A stretch of 64,000 bases of DNA from Agromyces protaetiae (GCF_004135405.1 NZ_CP035491.1:868001-932000), one strand, 5' to 3'; shown: positions 1-8,534, counted from the first letter of the stretch. Translations and numbers: made by a program. Notes: generated by a model not told the origin, from the sequence alone.

Positions 1-1
1 G

Positions 2-208
2 AAGAACGCCGCCCCCGCGAAGTCCGTCAAGGTCGGCGTCATCGACTACAAGGATGTCGCGACCCTTCGGAAGTTCATCTCGGAGCGCGGGAAGATCCGC
101 GCCCGTCGTATCACCGGTGTCTCCGTGCAGGAGCAGCGTCTCATCGCCCGCGCAGTGAAGAACGCGCGCGAGATGGCGCTTCTGCCCTACTCCGGCTCGG
201 GCCGCTAA
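2..208 (+). CDS. rpsR: 30S ribosomal protein S18, 5' end cut by window
   Basis: Only the last 68 residues are present because the gene enters from the left edge. The visible part carries the S18 core: the segment [20 protein letters not shown], the [20 protein letters not shown] helix pair and the terminal [12 protein letters not shown]18 binds 16S rRNA in the small-subunit platform next to S6. The stop lies 11 bases before rplI, as in the conserved rpsF-ssb-rpsR-rplI cluster of actinobacteria, so the two are surely cotranscribed. The stop codon overlaps the AAGGAG ribosome binding site of rplI. Confidence 0.95.
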   Translation, partial: KNAAPAKSVKVGVIDYKDVATLRKFISERGKIRARRITGVSVQEQRLIARAVKNAREMALLPYSGSGR

Positions 209-219
209 GGAGCACCATC

Positions 220-672
220 ATGGCAAAGGTCATTCTCACGCACGAAGTGTCGGGTCTCGGTGAGGCCGGCGACGTCGTCGAGGTCAAGAACGGGTACGCC
301 CGCAACTACCTCGTCCCGCAGGGTTTCGCGACCCCGTGGACCCGCGGCGGCCAGAAGCAGGTCGACCAGATCAAGGCCGCTCGCGCTGCGCGCGCCCTGC
401 ACTCGCTCGAAGACGCTCAGGCCCTCAAGGCCAAGCTCGAGGGCACCAAGGTCAAGCTGACCGTCAAGGCCGGCCTCGGCGGCCGCCTGTTCGGCTCGGT
501 CAAGACCTCGGACGTCGCGGCTGCCGTCGCGGCTGCCGGTCTCGGCGAGATCGACAAGCGCAAGGTCGAGATCCCTGCTGCGATCAAGGTCGTCGGCGAC
601 CACGAGGCGACGGTTCGCCTCCACGAGGACGTCACCGCGACGATCACCCTTCAGGTGGTCGCCGCGAAGTAG
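220..672 (+). CDS. rplI: 50S ribosomal protein L9
   Basis: The gene encodes 150 residues, the usual length. The N-terminal rRNA-binding domain opens [20 protein letters not shown] and holds the family signature [13 protein letters not shown] (about residues 25-37). A charged connecting helix (about 40-75) and a C-terminal domain with [14 protein letters not shown] follow. L9 spans the large subunit near L1 and influences reading-frame maintenance. AAGGAG at 207-212 is well spaced from the ATG. A strong hairpin terminator follows at 713, so the ribosomal operon appears to end here and dnaB is transcribed separately. Confidence 0.97.
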   Translation: MAKVILTHEVSGLGEAGDVVEVKNGYARNYLVPQGFATPWTRGGQKQVDQIKAARAARALHSLEDAQALKAKLEGTKVKLTVKAGLGGRLFGSVKTSDVAAAVAAAGLGEIDKRKVEIPAAIKVVGDHEATVRLHEDVTATITLQVVAAK

Positions 673-712
673 GTCTCCGCGAGTCGTCCTCGTGACGGCT
701 CTGTTACGACGC

Positions 713-756
713 GAGAGCGGCGTCGGGCTTCGGCCCGGCGCCGCTCTCGTCGTTTT
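713..756 (+). terminator. Rho-independent terminator after rplI
   Basis: Arms 713-728 and 733-748 form a 16-bp stem with one G-U pair, closed by a TTCG tetraloop at 729-732. Four T follow at 753-756. Position and form fit the end of the rpsF-ssb-rpsR-rplI operon. Confidence 0.85.
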
Positions 757-822
757 CCGGCATGATTCCGTACACCTTTCCGTTGCTTTCCCGCAAGTGA
801 GGGTCCCGAGTTTTCCAGATGG

Positions 823-1011
823 TTGTACACAGGCGCGTCACACAGCCGGATGATTCTTTGAAGAACTTTTTCCCCACAGGTGTGGAAACACAAAATGCCA
901 GATCAAGTCTGAATTCAACCCGTGTAATTCACATCAATTCCACAGTTGTCCACAGGTGATGTGCACATGATCCACGGCGTTTCGCCCACGTTGTCCCCAG
1001 AGTTATCCACA
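823..1011 (+). promoter_or_regulatory. DnaA-box-like cluster upstream of dnaB
   Basis: The gap from 757 to 1165 has no gene but is less GC-rich than its surroundings. It carries several nonamers close to the DnaA box TTATCCACA: an exact copy at 1003-1011, TTGTCCACA at 946-954 and TTGTACACA at 823-831. A CCCCACA core lies at 872-878, and TGTGGAAAC at 881-889 is in the opposite orientation. The chromosomal origin in actinobacteria normally lies between dnaA and dnaN, which are not here. I read this as a DnaA-responsive dnaB promoter region or a DnaA titration site, not as oriC. Confidence 0.5.
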
Positions 1012-1165
1012 GGGCGGCTTGTGCTGTGGGATGCCCCGTCCCTATCGTGAATCAGTCGTCCCCGACCGTCTTCGGAATCCCGGTCATCACTCGGTGTCAG
1101 TGGCTTGAGATATCACTGATCATGGGTGCGACGCGCGCCCAATCCCGGGCACCTGATCGGAGGTC

Positions 1166-2544
1166 ATGGAGTTGTCGATCGCGCACATCGGGCTCGCTGA
1201 ATCGGTCGACGACGGCGACTCCCGACGCGGCGAACGCACTCCCCCGCACGACCTCCTCGCGGAGCAGAGCGCGCTCGGCGGAATGATGCTCTCGAAAGAC
1301 GCCGTCGCCGACGTCGTCGAAACGGTGCGCGGCGTCGACTTCTACGTGCCCAAGCACGAAGTCATCTTCAACGCGATCCTCTCGCTGTATTCGCACGGCG
1401 AACCGACCGACGTCATCGCCGTCACCGACGAGCTCACGAAGTCGGGCGAGCTGCAGCGGGCCGGCGGCGTCGAGTACCTGCACACCCTCACGAGCCTCGT
1501 GCCGACCGCGGCGAACGCCGGCTTCTACGCCGAGATCGTCGCCGAGCGGGCGCTCCTCCGCCGCCTCGTCGAGGCCGGCACGCGCATCGTGCAGATGGGC
1601 TACGCGGGCGAGGGCGAGGTCGTCGAACTCGTCAACAACGCGCAGGCCGAGATCTACTCGGTCACGGGCTCGGTCGAGGCCGAAGACTACGTGCCGCTCA
1701 CCGACGCCGTGACCCAGGCGATCGATGAGATCGAGGCCGCCAAGCACACCGACGGCAAGCTGACCGGAGTGCCGACGGGGTTCCACGACCTCGACGACCT
1801 CACCAACGGCTTCCACCCCGGCCAGATGATCATCGTCGCCGCACGCCCCGCCATGGGCAAGTCGACGCTCGCGCTCGACTTCGCACGGGCTGCGGCCATC
1901 ACGAACGACCTCCCGACCATCATCTTCTCCCTCGAGATGGGCCGCGCAGAGATCGCCATGCGACTGCTCTCGGCCGAGGCATCCGTGCCCCTCCAGAACA
2001 TGCGCAAGGGCACGGTCGACTCCCGCGACTGGACGACCATCGCCTCGACCCGCGGCCGCATCAACGACGCGCCGCTCTACATCGACGACTCCCCCAACAT
2101 GACGCTCGTCGAGATCCGCGCCAAGTGCCGCCGCCTCAAACAGCGTGTCGGACTCAAGATGGTCGTCATCGACTACCTGCAGCTCATGACGAGCGGCAAG
2201 CGCGTCGAGAGCCGCCAGCAAGAGGTCTCCGAGTTCTCGCGTGCGTTGAAGCTCCTCTCGAAGGAGCTCCAGGTGCCGGTCATCGCGCTCTCGCAGCTCA
2301 ACCGCGGCCCCGAACAGCGCGCCGACAAGATGCCCGCCATCAGCGACCTGCGCGAATCGGGCTCGATCGAGCAGGACGCAGACATGGTCATCCTCCTCCA
2401 CCGCGAAGACGCCTACGAGCGCGACAGCCCCGGGCGGGCGAAGCCGACCTGATCGTGGCGAAGCACCGCAACGGACCGACGCGCACGGTGACCGTGGCGT
2501 TCCACGGGCACTTCTCGCGGTTCGCGGATCTGGCGCAGGTGTAG
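1166..2544 (+). CDS. dnaB: Replicative DNA helicase DnaB (frameshifted in this sequence)
   Basis: DnaB is the ring helicase of the replication fork. The N-terminal collar begins PPHDLLAEQSALGGMMLSKD. The C-terminal RecA-like domain carries Walker A ARPAMGKST (about 227-235), the Walker B stretch VVIDYLQLM, LSQLNRGPE and SIEQDADMVILLHRED. No intein interrupts it. After YERDSP the frame breaks: adding one C to the C run at 2428-2431 restores the usual tail EADLIVAKHRNGPT...FSRFADLAQV, ending at 2544 (about 458 residues). Because dnaB is essential, a sequencing deletion is the best explanation. The start is uncertain: GGAGG at 1159-1163 is too close to ATG 1166 and better spaced for the in-frame TTG at 1172. 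Confidence 0.93.
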
Positions 2545-2608
2545 GGTCCGACCGGGCGCTTCGCCACGCGGGACCCAGGCTCCGCCGGCCCCGATCCCCG
2601 ACGGGGGC

Positions 2609-3364
2609 TCAGACCGCCGTGTATCCGCCGTCGACAGTGAGCACCGCTCCGTGGACGTGGCTTGCGAGGTCGCTCGCGAGCCAGATGACCGAGTTGGCGA
2701 CCTCTTCGGGGCGGCCGAGTCTGCCTGCCGGCATGCGCTCGAGCAGCGAGTCGGGAAGACCGGATGCGTCGCCCATCCACTCGACGTGGGTCGGGCCGGG
2801 GGCGACCGCGTTCACGCGGACGCCCGAGCCGGCGTATTCGGCGGCCCACGACATCGTGAGGGAGTGCATGGCGGCCTTGGTCATCGAGTACAGCGCTGAT
2901 CCCGCGGAGCCGCGGAAGCCGCTGATCGACCCGAGGTTGATGATCGCCCCGCTTCCGGCGGCGGCCATGCGGGTCGCGAGGATGCCGGTGAGCAGGAACG
3001 GTGCGGCGATGTTCACGCGGAGCGAGGCCATGACGTCGTCGGCGGCGACGAGCGCCGTCGGGGTCGGCACCGAGAGACGCGCAGCGTTGTTGACGAGGAT
3101 GTCGAGGCGTCCGCCTGCGGCCTCGAGTGCGGCGTCCGCGAGTGCGCGCACGGCATCCGGACCGCCGTCGATGTCGGCGACCACGGCGGCGGCACGTCCA
3201 CCGTCCGCGTCGATCTGTGCCGCCACGCGGTTCGCGCGTTCGGCGTCGCGGCCGTGGACGACGACGAAGGCACCGGCGGAGCCGAGTCCGCGCGCGATCG
3301 CTGCGCCGATGCCCTGGGTGGATCCGGTGACGAGAGCGGCTCGACCGGTCAATGAGAGTTCCAT
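2609..3364 (-). CDS. SDR family oxidoreductase
   Basis: This is a classical short-chain dehydrogenase/reductase of about 251 residues from the ATG at 3364; two in-frame ATGs lie just upstream. It shows the nucleotide-binding TGSTQGIG, the NNAA motif after DILV, the catalytic Ser in INLGSISGF, and YSMTK (Tyr and Lys). The end motif VLTVDGGYTAV is typical of 3-oxoacyl-ACP-reductase-like members. The natural substrate cannot be told. It is transcribed divergently from a TetR gene across a perfect 10-bp inverted repeat, so it is probably the regulator's target. Confidence 0.88.
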   Translation of the reverse strand: MELSLTGRAALVTGSTQGIGAAIARGLGSAGAFVVVHGRDAERANRVAAQIDADGGRAAAVVADIDGGPDAVRALADAALEAAGGRLDILVNNAARLSVPTPTALVAADDVMASLRVNIAAPFLLTGILATRMAAAGSGAIINLGSISGFRGSAGSALYSMTKAAMHSLTMSWAAEYAGSGVRVNAVAPGPTHVEWMGDASGLPDSLLERMPAGRLGRPEEVANSVIWLASDLASHVHGAVLTVDGGYTAV

Positions 3365-3384
3365 GCGGGACATCCTGATCATTT

Positions 3385-3410
3385 ATAACTGGACCGGCAA
3401 GTCCAGTTAT
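3385..3410. promoter_or_regulatory. Palindromic operator between SDR and tetR
   Basis: ATAACTGGAC (3385-3394) and GTCCAGTTAT (3401-3410) form a perfect 10-bp inverted repeat with a 6-base spacer. It covers the -35 to -10 interval of the rightward gene, whose likely -10 is CAGACT (3413-3418), seven bases before the GTG start. It also abuts the start region of the leftward SDR gene. This is the expected site for the adjacent TetR repressor to control both genes. Confidence 0.8.
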
Positions 3411-3425
3411 GGCAGACTCGCGCTC

Positions 3426-4046
3426 GTGACCTCAGCGCCGTCGGCAAGACCTCGTCTCACATCGCGCGGTGCCGCGACGCGCCGCCTCCTCATCGATGGC
3501 ACCGCCGAGCTGATCCGCGAAGAGGGAGTCGGCGTCACCCTCGACGACGTGCTCGTCAAGACCCGCACGAGCAAGAGCCAGATCTTCCACTACTTCCCGG
3601 GCGGAAAGGAGGAGCTGCTCCTCGCGGTCGTGCAACACGAGGCCGACCGTGTGCTGACCGATCAGGAGCCGCACCTCGATGAGCTCGGCGACTGGGAGTC
3701 GTGGAATGCGTGGCGCGACGCCCTGCTCGCGCGCTACCGCGAGCAGGGCGACAGTTGCCCGATGCGCGTCGTCGTGTCGGAGATCGGTCGATCGCCTGCC
3801 ACGCAAGCCGTGTCGTCCCAACTGCTCGGCGAGTGGACGCGGCGGCTGCGCCTCGGCATCACGCGCCTGATGGAAGCGGGCCTCATCGGCGACGACGTCG
3901 ACGCCGACGCGCATGCCCGCGCTCTCGTCGCCGGGATCCAGGGCGGGGTCACGGTGTTGCTCGCGACGGGGTCGATCGCGTACCTCGAGTCGGCGCTCGA
4001 CCTCGCCATTGAGAATCTCAGGCGCTTCGCGCGGGAAGCATCCTGA
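3426..4046 (+). CDS. TetR/AcrR family regulator (YxaF/LmrA-like)
   Basis: The GTG at 3426 gives 206 residues. The N-terminal helix-turn-helix runs from RRLLIDGTAELIREEGVGVT to the recognition region RTSKSQIFHYFPGGKEELLL. The FHYFPGGKEEL form is typical of the YxaF/LmrA branch, which usually represses oxidoreductase or efflux genes. The C-terminal ligand domain is unassigned. No Shine-Dalgarno sequence is evident and the start is only seven bases after a CAGACT hexamer, so the mRNA may be leaderless. The divergent SDR gene and intervening palindrome point to a ligand-responsive two-gene module. Confidence 0.85.
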   Translation: MTSAPSARPRLTSRGAATRRLLIDGTAELIREEGVGVTLDDVLVKTRTSKSQIFHYFPGGKEELLLAVVQHEADRVLTDQEPHLDELGDWESWNAWRDALLARYREQGDSCPMRVVVSEIGRSPATQAVSSQLLGEWTRRLRLGITRLMEAGLIGDDVDADAHARALVAGIQGGVTVLLATGSIAYLESALDLAIENLRRFAREAS

Positions 4047-4047
4047 A

Positions 4048-4066
4048 CGTCGCGCGAGACGCGACG
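4048..4066 (+). terminator. Short hairpin after tetR
   Basis: A perfect 7-bp stem (4048-4054 with 4060-4066) and 5-base loop begin directly after the tetR stop. No T run follows, so terminator function is only possible. Confidence 0.35.
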
Positions 4067-4209
4067 AGGCGACAAATGACGCTACGTATTCACCGCTACG
4101 CCTCTTGACCCGGAGTCAGCACGTCTGCCAGATTTCACGTGCGAGGGAGCGAAGCGGCTGGTCGGTCCCGCGAGGAACACCCCCTATTGGTTTCTCGAAA
4201 GGTCCGTCG

Positions 4210-5442
4210 ATGCGCCCGCTTCGAATCATCCGTTCTCGCCGTTCCGCCCGCGTTCTGACCGCGGGCCTTCTCATGTCGGGCCTGCTGACCGCGGGAGTCG
4301 TGACAGCGCCGGCCGCGAATGCGGCGCCGGGCGGCGACGCCTACGTGGTGAGCCTCGGCGACTCGTACATCGCCGGCGAGGCCGGCCGGTGGGCGGGCAA
4401 CAGCAACAAGGGCGAGAAGTACATCGACGCGCTCGGGTCATCCGCGTACTTCGACAACGCGACGAACAACGCCGAGCAGATCACGCGCTGCCACCGCTCG
4501 AAGTCGGCCGAGATCTTCCTCGGTGACGGCGTCAACGGGGTGAACTTGTCGTGCTCGGGTGCCCGTACCGCGACATTCACCGACTCGAACGGCAACTTCA
4601 AGCCGGGCCTCGACTTCTACAGCTCGGGCTCGAACCAGGGTCAGGCGCTCGCGCTGCAGAACTTCGCGGCGACCCACCGCGTGACGATGGTCGTCGTCTC
4701 GATCGGCGGCAACGACTTCGCGTTCAAAGACATCGTGACGAGCTGCGTCGCCGACTTCCTCGCGTCGCCGTCGTGGTGGAAGGACTACTGCAGCGACGAC
4801 TCGTCGGTCGTGAAGAACTTCACGGCGGCGAACATCGCCACGCAGACGGCGAACGTCGCGCAGGCGCTCAAGAACGTGCGGCAGGCGATGGTCACTGCCG
4901 GCTACGCCGACTCGGAGTACAAGATCGTCGTGCAGAACTACATGTCGCCGATCCCGACCGCGTCGGGCTTCCGGTACTCGCAGTCGGGGTACACGCGCCA
5001 GTCGACCGGCGGCTGCGGGTTCTGGGACGGCGACGCCGACTGGGCGAACAACACTGCCCTCGTCGCGATCAACGGCGCCGTGCGCAACGGGGTGACGCAG
5101 AGCGGCCTGACGAACGTCGTGACCCTCGACCTGGCGTCGGCGTTCAACGGACACCGGCTGTGCGAGAAGGGCGTCGGGCTCATCGAGGAGACCGGAGTCG
5201 GGTCGTGGAGCGCGCCCGGCGCGGTCGACAAGAGCGAGTGGATCAACCAGATCCGCACCGTCTCGACGGCGACGACGAACTACTACATCCAGGAGTCGAT
5301 CCACCCGAACTACTGGGGTCAGCTCGCGCTGCGCAACTGCGTGCGCCAGGCCTACAACAACGGCGCGATCCGCGGCGGCACGTGCAACATCTCGGGCGCC
5401 GGGCTCAACGCGCTCGGTGAGCCGAACATGGCGCTTCGCTGA
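4210..5442 (+). CDS. Secreted SGNH/GDSL-type esterase
   Basis: The protein has 410 residues. A Sec signal peptide spans residues 1-37: Arg-rich start, hydrophobic LTAGLLMSGLLTAGVV, and a likely cut after ANA. SGNH block I is VSLGDSYIAGE (nucleophile Ser), block III is IGGNDF, and block V is SIHPNYWGQ with the Asp/His-type pair. Paired cysteines suit an extracellular fold. Relatives hydrolyse lipid or acetyl esters outside the cell. AAAGG at 4198-4202 precedes the ATG. The 160-base leader holds a possible TTGACC -35 at 4105-4110. The gene stands alone between a tetR gene and a convergent one. Confidence 0.85.
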   Translation: MRPLRIIRSRRSARVLTAGLLMSGLLTAGVVTAPAANAAPGGDAYVVSLGDSYIAGEAGRWAGNSNKGEKYIDALGSSAYFDNATNNAEQITRCHRSKSAEIFLGDGVNGVNLSCSGARTATFTDSNGNFKPGLDFYSSGSNQGQALALQNFAATHRVTMVVVSIGGNDFAFKDIVTSCVADFLASPSWWKDYCSDDSSVVKNFTAANIATQTANVAQALKNVRQAMVTAGYADSEYKIVVQNYMSPIPTASGFRYSQSGYTRQSTGGCGFWDGDADWANNTALVAINGAVRNGVTQSGLTNVVTLDLASAFNGHRLCEKGVGLIEETGVGSWSAPGAVDKSEWINQIRTVSTATTNYYIQESIHPNYWGQLALRNCVRQAYNNGAIRGGTCNISGAGLNALGEPNMALR

Positions 5443-5464
5443 GCGTGCGCCTCCCGGCGCGCCT

Positions 5465-5494
5465 CGCTGAGCGCTGAAACGCGAGTGCTCAGCG
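5465..5494. terminator. Hairpin between convergent genes
   Basis: CGCTGAGC at 5465-5472 pairs with GCTCAGCG at 5487-5494 around a 14-base loop. It lies between the convergent esterase and tetR genes and overlaps the latter's stop. It lacks a T run and may act as a weak bidirectional terminator. Confidence 0.35.
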
Positions 5495-6195
5495 CACAGC
5501 GATTCCGCGGATGAGCCGGTCGAGACCCCGCTCGAACAGTCGATCGGGACTCGACGCGGCGGGGTCGGCTTGCATGAGCGACGTGATCGCACGCGCGAGG
5601 TGCGGCCGCGCGGGGTCGGCCGCCATGGAGGCGAAGTGGTGCAGCCGGGCGAGCGCGTCCTCGGCCGCCGGCTGCCGCTCGAGTCCGGTGATCGTGCCGA
5701 CCCATGCGTTCAGCAGTCCGATGAATTCGATCCGTTCGCGCGGGTCGAGGCCGGTGGGTTCGAGCGCGGCGAGGAAGAACTCCATGTAGTCCTGCGTGTG
5801 GGGGCCCCAGGTCGCGTGCGGCGCGAGTTCGGCGCACCAGGGGTGCCGGCGGTAGACGTCGCGGATGCGCTCGGCGATAAGCGTGACATCCGCCCGCCAC
5901 TCCCCGACGGTGACGCGGGGAGCTCGAGCTCCGCGATGACCTGGTCGACCATGAGGTCGAAGAGGTCGTCCTTGCGCGAGATGTAGCGGTAGAGGGATGC
6001 CGCGCCCGCGCCGAGTTCGGACGCGATCGCGCGGATCGACACGCCCTCGATGCCGTTGGCGTCGCCGAGGGCGACGGCTGCCCGCGCGATCTCGTCGAGG
6101 GTGTGGGTCGGTCGCGGGCCTTTGCGAATGTCACGTTCGCGGTTCCAGATGACTTCGGTTTCCACTGCTCCCCCTTCCCGACTCAGCTGATCCAT
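5489..6195 (-). CDS. TetR family regulator of the DrrAB-like exporter (frameshifted here)
   Basis: The HTH region reads LDEIARAAVALGDANGIEG, VSIRAIASELGAGAASLYRY and ISRKDDLFDLMVDQVIAELE. Family members with this header and a TetR_C-type domain are regulators beside antibiotic ABC exporters. The frame breaks after ELELP. One extra G in the G run at 5917-5920 (plus strand) joins it to RVTVGEWRADVTLIAERIRD and the C-terminal half ending LDRLIRGIAVR. ATG 6195 is the outer start, but GTG 6165 has the better GGGGGAG ribosome binding site. The gene is divergent from the exporter genes, with an operator-like palindrome between them. Confidence 0.82.
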
Positions 6196-6207
6196 GATGC
6201 CCACGAT

Positions 6208-6236
6208 TTTACTGCGAACACCGTGTTCAGTATATT
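6208..6236 (+). promoter_or_regulatory. Exporter promoter with embedded TetR operator
   Basis: A TTTACT -35 (6208-6213) and TATATT -10 (6231-6236) are 17 bases apart. The spacer holds GAACAC-C-GTGTTC (6216-6228), a perfect 6-bp inverted repeat, with flanking ACTG/AGT extending the symmetry imperfectly. A repressor here would block RNA polymerase directly. Confidence 0.75.
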
Positions 6237-6273
6237 GGAGCGTACCGCGAGCACTGATCGCTGAAGGAGTTGT

Positions 6274-7239
6274 ATGAACGGCATGCAGGCACCTGCCATC
6301 GCAGTCGAAGGGCTGACGAAGACCTACGGTCGAGGTCCGAAGACCGTCGAAGCGCTCCGCGGGATCGACCTCGCCGTCGAGAGCGGCACCGTGTTCGGCC
6401 TGCTCGGCGCGAACGGGTCGGGCAAGTCGACTCTCGTCCGCGTGCTGTCGACGCTCGCCGCGCCCACCGCGGGCACGGCGTACGTCGGCGGGGTCGACGT
6501 CGTCGCCGAGCCGAAGAAGGCGCGTGCCGCGATCGGCGTGACGGCGCAGCAGACGACGCTCGACCAGCGGCTGAGCGGGCGCGAGAACCTCCGCATCATC
6601 GGCCGACTCTGCAGGCTCACGAAGGCGGCGGCCCGAGCCCGAGCAGACGAACTGCTCGAGAAGTACGACCTCGTCGAGGCATCCGACCGCCCGGTCAGCA
6701 CCTACTCGGGCGGCATGCGCCGTCGCCTCGACATCCTCGCGAGCCTGATCCTGCAGCCCTCGGTGCTGTTCCTCGACGAACCGACGACCGGTCTCGACCC
6801 CCGAAGCCGCAACGACATCTGGGACGCCGTGAAAGAGCTCGCCGGCCACGGCACCACCGTCTTCCTCACGACGCAGTACCTCGACGAGGCCGACCGACTC
6901 GCCGATCGCGTCGTGCTGCTCGACGCCGGACGCATCGTCGCCGACGGCACGCCCAGATCGCTGAAGGAGCGGATCGGCGTGCGGCTCACGGTCGTGCTCG
7001 AAGAGCAGCGGGCGGATGTCTCTGCCGCCGCCGTGCTCGAAGCGCTCGGCGTGCGCGACCTCGCCGTCGACGCGACGCCCGACGAGACCTCGATCACGGG
7101 CCTCGTCTCCGCGGGGACGCTCACCCTGCCCGTGATCCTCGACGCGCTCACGGGCGCAGGGGTTCGGGTCGCCGACATCGGCTTGCACGAACCCACCCTC
7201 GACCAGGCCTACCTCGCCCTGACGGGAGCCCAGCGATGA
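6274..7239 (+). CDS. DrrA-like ABC exporter ATP-binding subunit
   Basis: The protein has 321 residues. It shows Walker A GLLGANGSGKST (about 46-57), signature YSGGMRRRLDI, Walker B VLFLDEPTTGLD and a switch region using Q (TTQYLDEADRLADRV). Like DrrA it has a C-terminal extension of roughly 100 residues after the nucleotide domain. It energises the membrane subunit encoded next and probably exports a drug or lipid-like substrate. AAGGAG at 6263-6268 precedes the ATG. The stop overlaps the next start (ATGA), so the two are translationally coupled. Confidence 0.92.
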   Translation: MNGMQAPAIAVEGLTKTYGRGPKTVEALRGIDLAVESGTVFGLLGANGSGKSTLVRVLSTLAAPTAGTAYVGGVDVVAEPKKARAAIGVTAQQTTLDQRLSGRENLRIIGRLCRLTKAAARARADELLEKYDLVEASDRPVSTYSGGMRRRLDILASLILQPSVLFLDEPTTGLDPRSRNDIWDAVKELAGHGTTVFLTTQYLDEADRLADRVVLLDAGRIVADGTPRSLKERIGVRLTVVLEEQRADVSAAAVLEALGVRDLAVDATPDETSITGLVSAGTLTLPVILDALTGAGVRVADIGLHEPTLDQAYLALTGAQR

Positions 7240-8084
7240 CCACGACCGAACATGCAACGCACGCAACGCACGCAACGCACACGACTCACGCGACGCGCCC
7301 GGCCCGCTGGCCGCTCGCCGACGGCTGGACGATCGTTCACCGCAACCTCCTCGCGCTCAAGCGCAACCCCGCCATCGTCGCGGCGAACCTCGTCGGGCCG
7401 ATCGCGATGGTCCTGCTGTTCGGGTACGTCTTCGGCGGCGCGCTGGCTGCGGGCGGAGACGCCGCCGCGTATCGCGAAGCGCTCGTGCCCGCGGCGTTCG
7501 TCCTCGTCGCCGGGACCGGACTCATCATGGCCGCGGGTTCCGCGGCGCTCGACGTGCAGAACGGTGTCACCGAGCGCTTCCGCTCGCTCCCGATGCAGCG
7601 CATCGCGGTGCCGTTCGGCCAGGCAGGGAGCCAGCTCGTGCTCTCGGCGCTTTCGCTCGCGGTCATGTCGGGCCTCGGGGTCCTCGTCGGCTGGCGCATC
7701 CACACCGACGTCTGGTCGGCCGCGGCCGCGTTCCTCCTCCTGCTGTTCTTCGGTTACGCCCTCAGCTGGGTCGGCATCTACATGGGCCTCCTGATCCGCA
7801 ACGTCGAGGTCGTGCAGCAACTGTCTGCCCCGATCTTCGGGCTCGTCATGCTCTCGAACGCGTTCGTGCCGACCGCGACGATGCCGCCCGTGATCCGCGA
7901 CATCGCCGAGTGGAGCCCGTTCAGCGCGGCGATCACCGCGGTGCGCGACCTCTTCGGCAACGGAACCATTCCTGACGGGCCGCTGCCGCTCGCGCACCCG
8001 GTCTTGACGACCCTCATCTGGTCGATCGCGCTCATCGCGATCTTCGGCACGCTCGCCGCGCGGCGGTACGCGAAGCGGGATTGA
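7236..8084 (+). CDS. DrrB-like ABC-2 exporter permease
   Basis: The protein has 282 residues and about six membrane segments (for example AANLVGPIAMVLLFGYVFGG, ALVPAAFVLVAGTGLIMAA, AAAFLLLLFFGYALSWVGIY). It also has the ABC-2 features NGVTERFRSLPM and LSNAFVPTATMP. It forms the pore partner of the preceding ATPase. The N-terminus is odd: HATHATHATHTTHAT (about residues 6-20) puts six histidines in a tandem DNA repeat ahead of the first conserved residue. The next gene follows 26 bases later but looks independent. Confidence 0.9.
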   Translation: MTTTEHATHATHATHTTHATRPARWPLADGWTIVHRNLLALKRNPAIVAANLVGPIAMVLLFGYVFGGALAAGGDAAAYREALVPAAFVLVAGTGLIMAAGSAALDVQNGVTERFRSLPMQRIAVPFGQAGSQLVLSALSLAVMSGLGVLVGWRIHTDVWSAAAAFLLLLFFGYALSWVGIYMGLLIRNVEVVQQLSAPIFGLVMLSNAFVPTATMPPVIRDIAEWSPFSAAITAVRDLFGNGTIPDGPLPLAHPVLTTLIWSIALIAIFGTLAARRYAKRD

Positions 8085-8110
8085 GTGGGCACCGTGACAT
8101 CCTGAATCAC

Positions 8111-8530
8111 ATGACTTCGATCCCTACGATCCCCGAAGACTTCCGCGCGCTGGCCGAAGGCCCGAGCGTCGCGACCCTCACGACGATCGGGTCGAGTGGG
8201 TACCCGCAGACATCGGCGATCTGGGCGCTGGTCGACCGCGAGGGCGATGCCGACGTCGTGCGCACCTCGCTTCACGCCTCGCGCCAGAAGTTCAAGAACC
8301 TGCGGCGGAACCCGAAGGCGACACTATTCTGGATCGACCCCGCGAACACGCAGCGCACGCTCGAACTGCGGTGCGACGTGACGATCGAAGAGGACACGGG
8401 CCTCGTCTTCCTCGAGCGGCTGCTCGCTCACTACGGGCTCGGCCTCGACGCGTTCAACGCACCCAAAGACGACCGGTACACGATCACGTTCACCCCGCGT
8501 CGGGTGCGCGTGCATCCGGCACAGGCATGA
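8111..8530 (+). CDS. PPOX-class (split-barrel) FMN/F420 oxidoreductase
   Basis: The protein has 139 residues, typical of small pyridoxamine-phosphate-oxidase-like split-barrel proteins. The core follows the family pattern: ALAEGPSVATLTTIGSSGYP, TSAIWALVD, the motif SRQKFKNLRRNPKATLFWID and a C-terminal YTITFTPRRVRVHPA. In actinobacteria such proteins often use F420 or FMN for reductions or bind heme or biliverdin. The precise cofactor cannot be read here. An upstream in-frame TTG at 8081 exists, but ATG 8111 is the natural N-terminus. Confidence 0.82.
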   Translation: MTSIPTIPEDFRALAEGPSVATLTTIGSSGYPQTSAIWALVDREGDADVVRTSLHASRQKFKNLRRNPKATLFWIDPANTQRTLELRCDVTIEEDTGLVFLERLLAHYGLGLDAFNAPKDDRYTITFTPRRVRVHPAQA

Positions 8531-8534
8531 CGAA

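Noticed and set aside
757..1165. Chromosomal origin of replication
   Set aside because: DnaA-like boxes are present but dnaA, dnaN and recF are not adjacent; actinobacterial oriC normally lies between dnaA and dnaN.
2400..2544. Programmed frameshifting in dnaB and other genes
   Set aside because: No slippery heptamer with downstream structure is evident. The same type of break recurs in many unrelated genes at simple C/G runs, which fits error.
1166..2544. DnaB intein
   Set aside because: The helicase motifs are continuous with normal spacing and no splicing-domain sequence interrupts them.
2619..4046. 475-codon frame fusing an N-terminus to the TetR gene
   Set aside because: The first ~270 codons are antisense to the SDR gene. 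The HTH begins only after the GTG at 3426.
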